A DNA stretch of 64,000 nucleotides from Microbacterium flavum (GTDB lineage: Bacteria > Actinomycetota > Actinomycetes > Actinomycetales > Microbacteriaceae): assembly GCF_018717645.1 (NCBI RefSeq), contig NZ_JAFLHG010000015.1:1-64000 (forward strand). The letters are read 5' to 3'. A model generated the notes under the pieces. That model did no database searches and was not told where the DNA came from. It saw only the letters and a program-made list of their open reading frames with translations. The translations under genes were made by a program, and so were the position numbers. Below, piece by piece: positions 36,232-43,932 of this stretch; the first letter of the stretch is position 1; each line of letters opens with the position of its first letter.

Positions 36232-38373
36232 ATGACGAACTACGACGAGATCGACTTCTCCCCGCTCACCGCGCTCACCGACGGCGAGGTCGTCACCCAC
36301 TCGCGGGTGCGCGACATCCGCCTCGCCTCCGGCAAGGTGCTGGCGCTCATCACGCTCGACAACGGTCGCGATCACACCCGGCCGAACACGCTGGGGCCCG
36401 CGACCATGACAGCGCTCGGCGAGACGCTCGACGCCCTCTCCGCGCGGGGCGCCGCCGGCGAGATCGACGCGGTGGGCGTCACCGGCAAGCAGTACATCCT
36501 CGCCGCCGGCGCGGATCTCTCCGACATCACCAAGGTCGGTTCGAAGGCGAACGCGAAGCTCGTCGCGCAGCTGGGCCACAAGGTGTTCGGCAAGCTCGAG
36601 ACGCTCGGCGTGCCGACCTTCGCGTTCGTCAACGGCCTCGCTCTGGGCGGTGGACTGGAGATCGCGCTCAACTCGCACTACCGCACGGTGGATGCCTCGG
36701 CCGCGGCCATCGCCCTGCCCGAGGTCTTCCTCGGGATCATCCCCGGCTGGGGCGGCGCGTACCTGCTGCCGAACCTCATCGGCATCGAGAACGCGCTCGA
36801 GGTCGTCATCTCGAACCCGCTCAAGCAGAACCGGATGCTCAAGCCGCAGCAGGCGTTCGACCTCGGCATCATGGACGCGATCTTCCCGGCATCGACGTTC
36901 CTCGAGAGCTCGCTCGCGTGGGCCGACGGCGTGCTGACCGGCACCACCAAGGTCGAGCGGAAGAACCAGCCCGGCAAGATCGAGCGCGCCGTCAAATGGC
37001 CGGTCGCGATCAAGATGGCGCGCGGGATGCTCGAGTCGAAGATCGGCACCGTGCCGCGCTCTCCGTACGTCGCTCTCGACCTCCTCGAGAAGGCGCGCTC
37101 GGGCACGAAGGCCGAGGGCTTCGCGCGCGAGGACGACGCGCTGGCCGATCTCGTCACGGGCGACCAGTTCGCGGCATCCATGTATGCGTTCGACCTCGTG
37201 CAGAAGCGCGCGAAGCGCCCCGTCGGTGCCCCTGACAAGGCGCTGGCGAAGAAGGTCACGAAAGTCGGGATCATCGGCGCCGGCCTCATGGCGAGCCAGT
37301 TCGCACTGCTGTTCGTGCGGCGGCTGCGGGTCCCGGTGCTCATCACCGACCTCGACCAGGCACGCGTCGACAAGGGCGTCGCCTACATCCACGACGAGAT
37401 CGGGAAGCTCGAGGCCAAGGGGCGCCTCGACGCCGATACGGCCAACCAGCTGCGCGCTCTCGTGACGGGAACGACCGACAAGAGCCTGTACGCCGACTGC
37501 GACTTCGTGATCGAGGCGGTCTTCGAAGAGGTCGGCGTCAAGCAGCAGGTCTTCGGCGAGATCGAGAAGATCGTCGCCGAGGATGCCATCCTCGCCACCA
37601 ACACGTCGTCCCTGTCAGTGGAGGAGATCGGGTCGAAGCTCGCGCACCCCGAGCGCCTCGTCGGCTTCCACTTCTTCAACCCGGTCGCGGTCATGCCGCT
37701 GATCGAGATCGTGAAGACGGATGCCACGACCGACTCGGCCCTCTCGACCGCGTTCGTCGTCGCCAAGGGGCTGGGCAAGAACGCCGTGCTCACCGCCGAC
37801 GCGCCGGGGTTCGTCGTCAATCGCCTCCTCGCGAAGGTCATGGGCGAAGCCGCCCGCGCCGTCTACGAGGGCACCCCCGTCGCCGACGTCGAGAAGGCGT
37901 TCGCACCGCTGGGGCTGCCGATGGGCCCGTTCCAGCTGATCGACCTGGTCGGGTGGAAGGTCGCCGCGCACGTGCAGGACACGATGGTGCACGCGTTCCC
38001 CGACCGGTTCTACGCCAACGAGAACTTCCATGCGCTCGCGGAGCTCCCGGACGTCGTCGAGAAGGACAAGGGCGGTCGCGTCACGGGCTTCACGAAGGCC
38101 GCGCAGAAGGCGCTCGCGGGGGTCGGCTCATCTCCGTCATCCGCCGACACCATTCTCCGGCGCGTGCAGGACGGTCTGGCGACGGAGATCAAGCTGATGC
38201 TCGACGAGGGCGTCGTGCCCGAGGTCGAGGACATCGATCTGTGCCTCATCCTCGGCGCCGGTTGGCCGTTCATCGACGGCGGCGCCTCGCCGTACCTCGA
38301 CCGGGAGGGCGCATCCGAGCGCACCTTCGGCGACACCTTCCACCACCCGCCGATTCGCGGGATCGGCGCCTGA
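36232..38373 (+). CDS. fadB: Fatty-acid oxidation multifunctional protein (enoyl-CoA hydratase / 3-hydroxyacyl-CoA dehydrogenase)
   Basis: A 713-residue fusion. Residues ~1-330 are a crotonase-fold hydratase (GKQYILAAGADLSDITK, FAFVNGLALGGGLEIALNSHYRT, LPEVFLGIIPGWGGAYLLPN, with both catalytic glutamates in place). Residues ~340-520 form the NAD-binding dehydrogenase domain (VGIIGAGLMASQFALLFVRR), followed by NTSSLSVEEI, PERLVGFHFFNPVAVMPLIEIV and the C-terminal dimerisation domains. The nucleotide motif is GAGLMA instead of the usual GAGxMG. ATG at 36232, 5 bases after fadA. Confidence 0.95.
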   Translation: MTNYDEIDFSPLTALTDGEVVTHSRVRDIRLASGKVLALITLDNGRDHTRPNTLGPATMTALGETLDALSARGAAGEIDAVGVTGKQYILAAGADLSDITKVGSKANAKLVAQLGHKVFGKLETLGVPTFAFVNGLALGGGLEIALNSHYRTVDASAAAIALPEVFLGIIPGWGGAYLLPNLIGIENALEVVISNPLKQNRMLKPQQAFDLGIMDAIFPASTFLESSLAWADGVLTGTTKVERKNQPGKIERAVKWPVAIKMARGMLESKIGTVPRSPYVALDLLEKARSGTKAEGFAREDDALADLVTGDQFAASMYAFDLVQKRAKRPVGAPDKALAKKVTKVGIIGAGLMASQFALLFVRRLRVPVLITDLDQARVDKGVAYIHDEIGKLEAKGRLDADTANQLRALVTGTTDKSLYADCDFVIEAVFEEVGVKQQVFGEIEKIVAEDAILATNTSSLSVEEIGSKLAHPERLVGFHFFNPVAVMPLIEIVKTDATTDSALSTAFVVAKGLGKNAVLTADAPGFVVNRLLAKVMGEAARAVYEGTPVADVEKAFAPLGLPMGPFQLIDLVGWKVAAHVQDTMVHAFPDRFYANENFHALAELPDVVEKDKGGRVTGFTKAAQKALAGVGSSPSSADTILRRVQDGLATEIKLMLDEGVVPEVEDIDLCLILGAGWPFIDGGASPYLDREGASERTFGDTFHHPPIRGIGA

Positions 38374-38405
38374 GCCGACGCCTGCCGATTCGCAGGATCG
38401 GATGA

Positions 38406-38454
38406 CGACAACAGAATCGGATGCTGCGGGCTGCGGCATCCGATTCTGTTGTCG
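38406..38454. repeat. Long intergenic palindrome after fadB
   Basis: A perfect 19-bp stem (CGACAACAGAATCGGATGC, 38406-38424, complement 38436-38454) with an 11-base loop lies 32 bases after the fadB stop. It is preceded by a short direct repeat of the fadB 3' end (GCCGATTCGC at 38349 and 38384). It may end the fadAB transcript. From 38455 to 38841 I see only the weak small ORF on the minus strand. Confidence 0.75.
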
Positions 38455-38559
38455 ACTTCCGGATCTGGTGCGGCCGGAGAACACCGCATGACGTCAGTGG
38501 GAATGCTCGATGCGCAGGGTCGGGAGGAGGCTTCGCCCTTCCCGCGATGGCCCCCGGTG

Positions 38560-38772
38560 TCAGTCTGAGGGCGGCGTCGTGCGGTTGGTCGATGTGAGAC
38601 GCGCACCTCGCGGCCCCGCCCGGACCGCGGCTACCCGAGCGACCACCGCGACGACTGCCGTGATCCACTCCGGGATCGATGCGTTCCCCACGCCACTCAG
38701 CGCACGGACGAACACGAGCGGCGGAGCTCTGTCGCTACGTGAGTAGCCGGGGAAGGAACGCCGGGTGTCCAT
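38560..38772 (-). CDS. Possible small protein, unknown
   Basis: A 70-residue ORF starting MDTRRSFPGYSRSDRAPPLV. GAGGAG lies 8 bases before its ATG, which is the main argument that it is real. It contains one hydrophobic stretch (WITAVVAVVARVAAV) that could cross the membrane, ended by Arg-rich residues. No family is recognised. Long random frames are common at this G+C content, so it may be spurious. It lies alone between fadB and the SPFH-like gene, opposite in direction to both. Confidence 0.3.
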   Translation of the reverse strand: MDTRRSFPGYSRSDRAPPLVFVRALSGVGNASIPEWITAVVAVVARVAAVRAGPRGARLTSTNRTTPPSD

Positions 38773-38841
38773 CGTCGAAACTCCTCGACGAGAAAGGCAT
38801 TCCGCAGGCTCGGGGCGGGATCCGCACGGCATCCTGGGCGT

Positions 38842-39558
38842 GTGATCGAGACCATCACCTCACTGTTCGGGTCCGGCGGGATGAACTCCCTCATCAAGAC
38901 CGGCGGCGCCGTACTCACGGTGCTGCTGGTGGTGCCGGCGCTGTTCAAACTGCTGGTGGTCACGATCGACGAGGGCGAAGCCGCGATCCGCACGCGGAAC
39001 GGGCGCCCGATCATCCGCCGCCGCGCCCGGGGCGATCACGAGGCCGGCGACGTCGTGGTGCTCCGCCCCGGGTCGCACCCGGTGTTCCCGATCCTCGCCT
39101 GGTATCGCCGCGTGGACACGCGCGTGCGCTCGACCGATCTCCCGGCGCGCCAACTGACCTCCGGCGGCGCGCGGCAGCACCTCGTGCACGCCTCCTTCGA
39201 TTGGCGGCCCGTCGTCACCGGATCGGACTTGCGCGTCTTCGAGCTCGAGGTCGTCCACGTGACGGAGCGCACGGGGAACATCGTGGGAGCAGCACTGCGC
39301 GATCTGGTCGCCTCCTACGACCGGCCGGACCTTCCGCGGAACGCCGAACTGTCGGAAGCCGTGCTCACCGCCTGCGCCGACCGCGTGCGAGAAGCGTGCG
39401 GCATCGAACTGCTGTCGGTCGTGATCACCGGCGACGCGTTGACCGACGGCTACCTGCTCGCAGACGCGATCGCGGGGCGCTCGACGGCGGGCGACGAGTT
39501 GACCGCGCTGCCTGCGGACTGGGGCGCCGCGGTGTCGCGCGTCCGTGCGGCGTCATAA
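38842..39558 (+). CDS. SPFH/band 7-like membrane protein
   Basis: A 238-residue protein with one N-terminal helix (AVLTVLLVVPALFKLLVV) followed by VTIDEGEAAIRTRNGRPI and RPGSHPVFPILAWYRRVDTRVRSTDLPARQL, the pattern of an SPFH (stomatin/prohibitin) domain. In the second half come DWRPVVTGSDLRVFELEV and VREACGIELLSVVITGDAL, typical of the domain end. Such proteins form membrane-associated oligomers; its partner is unknown. The start GTG at 38842 lacks a clear ribosome-binding site, so it could lie at the ATG eleven codons on. Confidence 0.7.
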   Translation: MIETITSLFGSGGMNSLIKTGGAVLTVLLVVPALFKLLVVTIDEGEAAIRTRNGRPIIRRRARGDHEAGDVVVLRPGSHPVFPILAWYRRVDTRVRSTDLPARQLTSGGARQHLVHASFDWRPVVTGSDLRVFELEVVHVTERTGNIVGAALRDLVASYDRPDLPRNAELSEAVLTACADRVREACGIELLSVVITGDALTDGYLLADAIAGRSTAGDELTALPADWGAAVSRVRAAS

Positions 39559-39691
39559 CCACCCGCACCACCCGAACCGCCCTGCAAGCCCTGCCCGCGG
39601 CTCGGTGCACCCCCTCGCGCGGCGATCGCCTGCTTCGCAGTCTGAGCGGACGGCCGGGCGGCAGGACGATACGAGAGCCCGGAAGGCTGCC

Positions 39692-40115
39692 ATGGCCGCC
39701 TCCGACACCACGACGCTCGATCAGGTCGCCCAGGCGCCCGAGCGCCGAGCGGGCGCCGCACGGGTGGCAGCGGCTCGAGATCTCCGTATCGATCGTTGGG
39801 AAGGTGATCACGGGGGGCCTCGAGGCCACCCTGAGTTCCGGGGAGAAGGTGCCGATGAGCCCGGACCAGAAGATCATCGATGTCCTGCGTGAACTCAAGA
39901 AGGTCGAGTGGACGGCCGAGCGGGGGACGTGGTTGTGGGTCGGCGCGCTGTTCTCCGGGCCACCCGCCCGCGTCGAGACGGTGCGGTTCGACGCGGATGA
40001 CGAGCCGAAGGGCGTCGACAAGGCTGCGGCCATCGACTGGTCGAAGGAGCTGGAGTGGTTCCCCCGGGCGGCGGTGCCCGCGTGGTGGCAGGCGAAGCTC
40101 ACCGAGGCGAGCTGA
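39692..40115 (+). pseudogene. Frameshifted gene, possibly YezG-like (DUF600-like) protein
   Basis: The ATG at 39692 has GGAAGG 5 bases upstream and opens MAASDTTTLDQVAQA. Within the next few codons the sensible frame moves by one base: AERAPHGWQRLEISVSIVG, then a complete C-terminal domain ending at 40115, continues in another frame. The 7 bases 39737-39743 (cccgagc) sit where a multiple of 3 is needed. The rebuilt protein would have ~141 residues. The W-R-L-E-I strand and DVLRELKKVEWTAERGTWLWVGA recall the YezG immunity-protein fold, with low certainty. It may be a true inactivation, a sequencing error, or an internal start. Confidence 0.6.
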
Positions 40116-40127
40116 ACGCCGGCATCC

Positions 40128-42659
40128 TCAGTCCGCGGGCTGCGCCGCGCGCACCCGAAGGTCGCGGGCGAGGCCGTCGCGCTGCTCGATGACCAGCCGG
40201 CGCAGGGCGCCCGGAGCGTCCTCATTGCCCTCCAGCCAGGTGTCGGCGGCGTCCAGCGCGTCGGATGCCGGGAACAGCCCGGTCACGAGACGACGTGCGA
40301 GCTCGATGCTCCGCGTCCGCCACGTCGGCAGGATGCGCGCGAAGTACTCGGCGTCGAAGGGCGCGAGGAAGCGGCGGCTCTCCCCCGCCCGCACACCCGC
40401 GATGGTCGCGGACAGGTGCTCGTTCGTGAGCGTCTCGTCCTCCCAGGCATCGTGCCAGGCCGCCGCGCGCACGGCGGCGTCGGGCCGCGCGGCGAGGACC
40501 GTGCGGTAGGCGACCAGGCCCTGGGATGAGGGGTCGGCGGCGAGTTGCGCGTCGGCATCGGCGACCGTCGCGTAGCCGGTGGCGGTGAGCGCCGTGAGCC
40601 AGGACCAGCGCAACTCGGGATCGAGGGGCAGTCCGATGGGGGGCGGCGTCGCTCCCCCGAGGATCGCGGCGATCTCGCTCGCCCGCGCGTCGGAGCGTCG
40701 GGCTGCGACCCCCACCGCCCGCGCCCACGCCAGCTGGGCGTCGGACCCCGGCTCCGCCGCCCCGAGGGAGTGCCAGCAGGTGTCCAGCCAGCTCGAGGCG
40801 AACCGGGCGTGTGCGTCACCGTCCGTATAGTGGCCGACGGCGTGGTCCGCGTGCGCGAGCGCGTCGGCCAGAAGGGCCGCGTTCGTCTCGGCGGGCGCAT
40901 GCCGCGCGACGACCTCGAGGTAGCGCGCGACGGGCAGTTCGCCGTCGCGCGTGGCATCCCAGAGCGCCGCCCAGATCACCGCCCGAGCGAGGGCGTCCTC
41001 GATCGTCGAGAGGCCGAACGCCGCGGCATCCGTCGACCGCTCGTCGAGCCGCACCTTCGCGTAGGTGCGGTCGTCGACGTTCGGGACGATCAGCGCGGCG
41101 TCCGCCGCCGTGTCGCCCGGGATCGAGACACCGGGGACCACCGTACGAGGCGCCGAGATGTCCACCTCGACGGGTCTCCGCGGAACGAGCCGATCGCCGA
41201 CACGGTCGTAGCCGCCGATCGTGACCCGGTGCGGGCGGGGAGGCGACTGCACGAGGAGGAGGGATCCGTCTGCCTCCCGCCGCACCTCGACGCGGGAGAT
41301 CCCCGACGTCTCCAGCCAGGCCGCGCTCCACGCTCGAAGGTCACGGCCCGATTCCGCCACGAGCGCGTCGAGAAGATCCGGCAGCGTGGTGTTGGCGTAG
41401 GCGTGCTCAGCGAAGTAGCGGCGTGCGCCGGCGAAGAAGGCATCCTCGCCGACGAAGGCGACGAGCTGCTTGAGAACGGACGCGCCCTTCGCGTAGGTGA
41501 TGCCGTCGAAGTTCAGCTTCGCCGCCTCGAGGTCCGGGATGTCGGCGACGATCGGATGCGTCGTCGGCAGCTGGTCCTGCGCGTACGCCCAGCCCTTGCG
41601 GCGACTCGCGAAGGTGACCCAGGCGTCGGGGAACCCGCCCGCAGCGACCGCCGCGTGGGCGCCCATGAAGTCGGCGAACGACTCCTTCAGCCAGAGGTCG
41701 TCCCACCAGCGCATCGTCGTGAGGTCGCCGAACCACATGTGAGCCATCTCGTGGAGGATCGTGTTCGCGCGACCCTCGTGCTGGGCGGCCGTGGATGCTC
41801 CGCGGAACACGTAGGCCTCGGTGAAGGTCACGAGCCCCGGATTCTCCATGGCGCCGAGGTTGTACTCGGGGACGAAGATCTGGTCGTACTTCCCCCACGG
41901 ATACTCGATGCCGAAGGCGTCCCCGAAGAAGGTCAGCCCGCGCCGGGTGATCTCGAGGATCTCCTCGGCGTCGCCGCTGTCGACCAGATAGGGCGCGAGC
42001 GAACGGCGGCACAGCACGCCGAGCGCGACCGCTCCGGCCTCCCCCTGCCACGTCCCCGCGACGCGGTGGTAGGGGCCCGCCGCCACTGCGGTGATGTAGC
42101 TCGACAGCGGCAGCGTCTCGGCGAAGGAGACGCGCACCCCGCCCTCGACCCGCTCGCGCGCGGTCTCGGCGCCGTTCGAGAGCACCTCCCATGCCTCGGG
42201 CGCAGCCACGGTGAACGACCACCGTGCCTTGAGGTCGGGCTGCTCGAAGCAGGGATAGACGCGGCGGCAGTCGGCGGGTTCGTACTGGGTGTAGAGGTAG
42301 ACCTCGTCGTCGACCGGATCGCGGAAGCGGTGCAGACCCTCTCCGGAGGTGCTGTAGCGCGCCTGGCCGCGCACGGTCACGACGTTGTGCGCGCCGAGGC
42401 CGGCAACCCGCACCCGCGCGCCGTCCCAGTCGATGTCCCGCACGGCGCCGTTGACGACGACCTCGTCGACGGACGCACCGATGAAGTCGATCCACGTGAC
42501 GTCGGTGTCGGCGGCGAAGGTGAGGGTGGATGCCGTGGCGAAAGTGGCGACGATGTCCTCGCGCGCGCCGCGCAGATCGATCTCGACGGCGACGGTCTCG
42601 AGGCGGATGACGGAGGCGCGCGCGGCCGTCTCGTCGCGGGTGAGGTTCGCAGAAGTCAT
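40128..42659 (-). CDS. pepN: Aminopeptidase N (M1 family)
   Basis: An 843-residue zinc aminopeptidase. The substrate motif GAMEN is in VPEYNLGAMENPGLVTFTEAYVF and the zinc motif HEXXH-x18-E is in TILHEMAHMWFGDLTTMRWWDDLWLKESFADF. The N-terminal beta domain and the C-terminal ERAP1-like helical domain complete the usual actinobacterial length (~840-860). It removes N-terminal residues from peptides in the cytoplasm. The start is ATG 42659 (MTSANLTRDETAARASV). Its promoter region overlaps that of the divergent tetR gene, including a perfect palindromic operator. Confidence 0.97.
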   Translation of the reverse strand: MTSANLTRDETAARASVIRLETVAVEIDLRGAREDIVATFATASTLTFAADTDVTWIDFIGASVDEVVVNGAVRDIDWDGARVRVAGLGAHNVVTVRGQARYSTSGEGLHRFRDPVDDEVYLYTQYEPADCRRVYPCFEQPDLKARWSFTVAAPEAWEVLSNGAETARERVEGGVRVSFAETLPLSSYITAVAAGPYHRVAGTWQGEAGAVALGVLCRRSLAPYLVDSGDAEEILEITRRGLTFFGDAFGIEYPWGKYDQIFVPEYNLGAMENPGLVTFTEAYVFRGASTAAQHEGRANTILHEMAHMWFGDLTTMRWWDDLWLKESFADFMGAHAAVAAGGFPDAWVTFASRRKGWAYAQDQLPTTHPIVADIPDLEAAKLNFDGITYAKGASVLKQLVAFVGEDAFFAGARRYFAEHAYANTTLPDLLDALVAESGRDLRAWSAAWLETSGISRVEVRREADGSLLLVQSPPRPHRVTIGGYDRVGDRLVPRRPVEVDISAPRTVVPGVSIPGDTAADAALIVPNVDDRTYAKVRLDERSTDAAAFGLSTIEDALARAVIWAALWDATRDGELPVARYLEVVARHAPAETNAALLADALAHADHAVGHYTDGDAHARFASSWLDTCWHSLGAAEPGSDAQLAWARAVGVAARRSDARASEIAAILGGATPPPIGLPLDPELRWSWLTALTATGYATVADADAQLAADPSSQGLVAYRTVLAARPDAAVRAAAWHDAWEDETLTNEHLSATIAGVRAGESRRFLAPFDAEYFARILPTWRTRSIELARRLVTGLFPASDALDAADTWLEGNEDAPGALRRLVIEQRDGLARDLRVRAAQPAD

Positions 42660-42684
42660 CCCCCATGGTTTCACGGCGGCGGCG

Positions 42685-42708
42685 ATGATAGGTTCTGAAC
42701 ATGTTCAG
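42685..42708. promoter_or_regulatory. Divergent pepN/tetR promoters with palindromic operator on the tetR start codon
   Basis: TAGGTT (42689-42694) is followed by exactly 6 bases and the tetR ATG, giving a leaderless tetR. On the other strand TATCAT (42690-42685) is a plausible pepN -10. CTGAACATGTTCAG (42695-42708) is a perfect 14-bp palindrome centred on the ATG. Binding there would block both promoters. Confidence 0.65.
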
Positions 42709-43384
42709 TTCTCCTACGGATGCCGCGCAGAGCAAGAGCGACCGGACGCGGGCCGCACTTCGTGAGATCGCCCTCACGTCGTTCCGCGAACGCGGATACG
42801 ACGCGACGACCATGCGCCTGATCGCCCAGGAGGCGGGTGTGTCGGTGGGCAACGCCTACTACCACTTCGCGACGAAGAACGATCTCGTCCAAGAGCTCTA
42901 CCTCGACGTGCAGGAGCGTCATCGCGCCGCCGCCGCCCCCGCCCTCGCGGGCGAGACGGACCTCATCGAGCGCATCGCCATCGTGTACCGGACCGGCCTC
43001 GACCGGCTGACGCCGTATCACCCGCACGCGGCGGAGTTCCTGTCGGCGGCGATGTCGCCGCGGTCCGAGATCAATCCCCTCTCCCCGGCCTCGACCGCCT
43101 CCCGCGACATCACGGAGGGCCTGTTCCGCGATGCGGTGAGCGGGGCGCGCAGGAGCGGGCTCCCGAGCGATCTCGCCCGTGCGCTGCCGGCGGCGCTCTT
43201 CCTCTCGCACCTTCTGCTCGCCCTCTTCTGGGTGTACGACCGCTCCCCCGGCCAGGAGCGGACGCGGCGCCTGCTGGACCGGGGCCTCCGCCTCCTCCGC
43301 GCCGCGCTGCCGCTGGTGCGGCTGCCGATCGCGCGAGGGCTCGTCCGCGAGGTGCTCGAGCTCGTCGCCGAGGTCGGGCGGTGA
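42701..43384 (+). CDS. TetR-family transcriptional regulator
   Basis: A 227-residue regulator. The N-terminal helix-turn-helix is KSDRTRAALREIALTSFRERGYDATTMRLIAQEAGVSVGNAYYHFATKNDLVQELYL (residues ~10-65), a textbook TetR_N domain. The rest is a helical ligand-binding domain of the group with TFRs controlling membrane or lipid functions. The gene has no leader: the -10 box stands 6 bases before the ATG and the palindromic operator spans the start codon, so autorepression is likely. The stop overlaps the start of a membrane-protein gene (GTGA), a likely co-regulated partner; pepN on the other strand may be a second target. Confidence 0.93.
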   Translation: MFSSPTDAAQSKSDRTRAALREIALTSFRERGYDATTMRLIAQEAGVSVGNAYYHFATKNDLVQELYLDVQERHRAAAAPALAGETDLIERIAIVYRTGLDRLTPYHPHAAEFLSAAMSPRSEINPLSPASTASRDITEGLFRDAVSGARRSGLPSDLARALPAALFLSHLLLALFWVYDRSPGQERTRRLLDRGLRLLRAALPLVRLPIARGLVREVLELVAEVGR

Positions 43385-43893
43385 ACGCGACGACCGGGAG
43401 GAGCGCGATGACCGGGCCGATGGCCTTCACGATCAGGGAGTTCGTCCGCGGCGCGTTGAGCGCCTGGGGGATCTACCTCGGCCTGTCGACACTGTGCTTC
43501 GGGGTGATCTTCCCGCTCTACGGGTTCTTCTACGCGCCGCTGTGGTCGGTGCCGTGGTCCGCCGCGGCGCTGGTGGTGTTCGCGGTCCCCGCGTACGTTC
43601 TCGGGTGGCTGCTGAGGAATCAGCCGCGCGCCACTCCGCACATCTGGTCGTTCGCTCTCTTCGGTGCGCTCGTCGGGGCGGTCACCACCCTCGCAGCGGA
43701 CTCGGCCATGGCATCCACAGGCTTCGGGGGCATGCGCACGGTCCTCCTTGCCGTCAACGTCGGGACCGGAGCCCTCGCCGTCGTTCTCGGCTGGCGCCGC
43801 GCTGCCCATCACCTCCTGCCGACGAAGGTTCGACGGGGAGTGCGACGCTCGGTCGATGGGCCGGTCGAGGAGGATGTCATCGACCGGTGGTGA
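43381..43893 (+). CDS. Membrane protein of unknown function, coupled to tetR
   Basis: A 170-residue protein with four predicted membrane helices: GIYLGLSTLCFGVIFPLYGF, AAALVVFAVPAYVLGWLL, IWSFALFGALVGAVTTLAA, and VLLAVNVGTGALAVVLGW. It ends in a basic then acidic cytoplasmic tail. The start could be GTG 43381, overlapping the tetR stop, or the ATG nine codons later (MTGPMAFTIREF). I recognise no family. Its position right behind a TetR regulator suggests that it is the regulator's target, for instance in small-molecule tolerance; this is inference. Confidence 0.72.
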   Translation: MNATTGRSAMTGPMAFTIREFVRGALSAWGIYLGLSTLCFGVIFPLYGFFYAPLWSVPWSAAALVVFAVPAYVLGWLLRNQPRATPHIWSFALFGALVGAVTTLAADSAMASTGFGGMRTVLLAVNVGTGALAVVLGWRRAAHHLLPTKVRRGVRRSVDGPVEEDVIDRW

Positions 43894-43932
43894 TCCGGTC
43901 GCCGGGCCGCCGCCTTCGGGGGGCGCCGCCCG

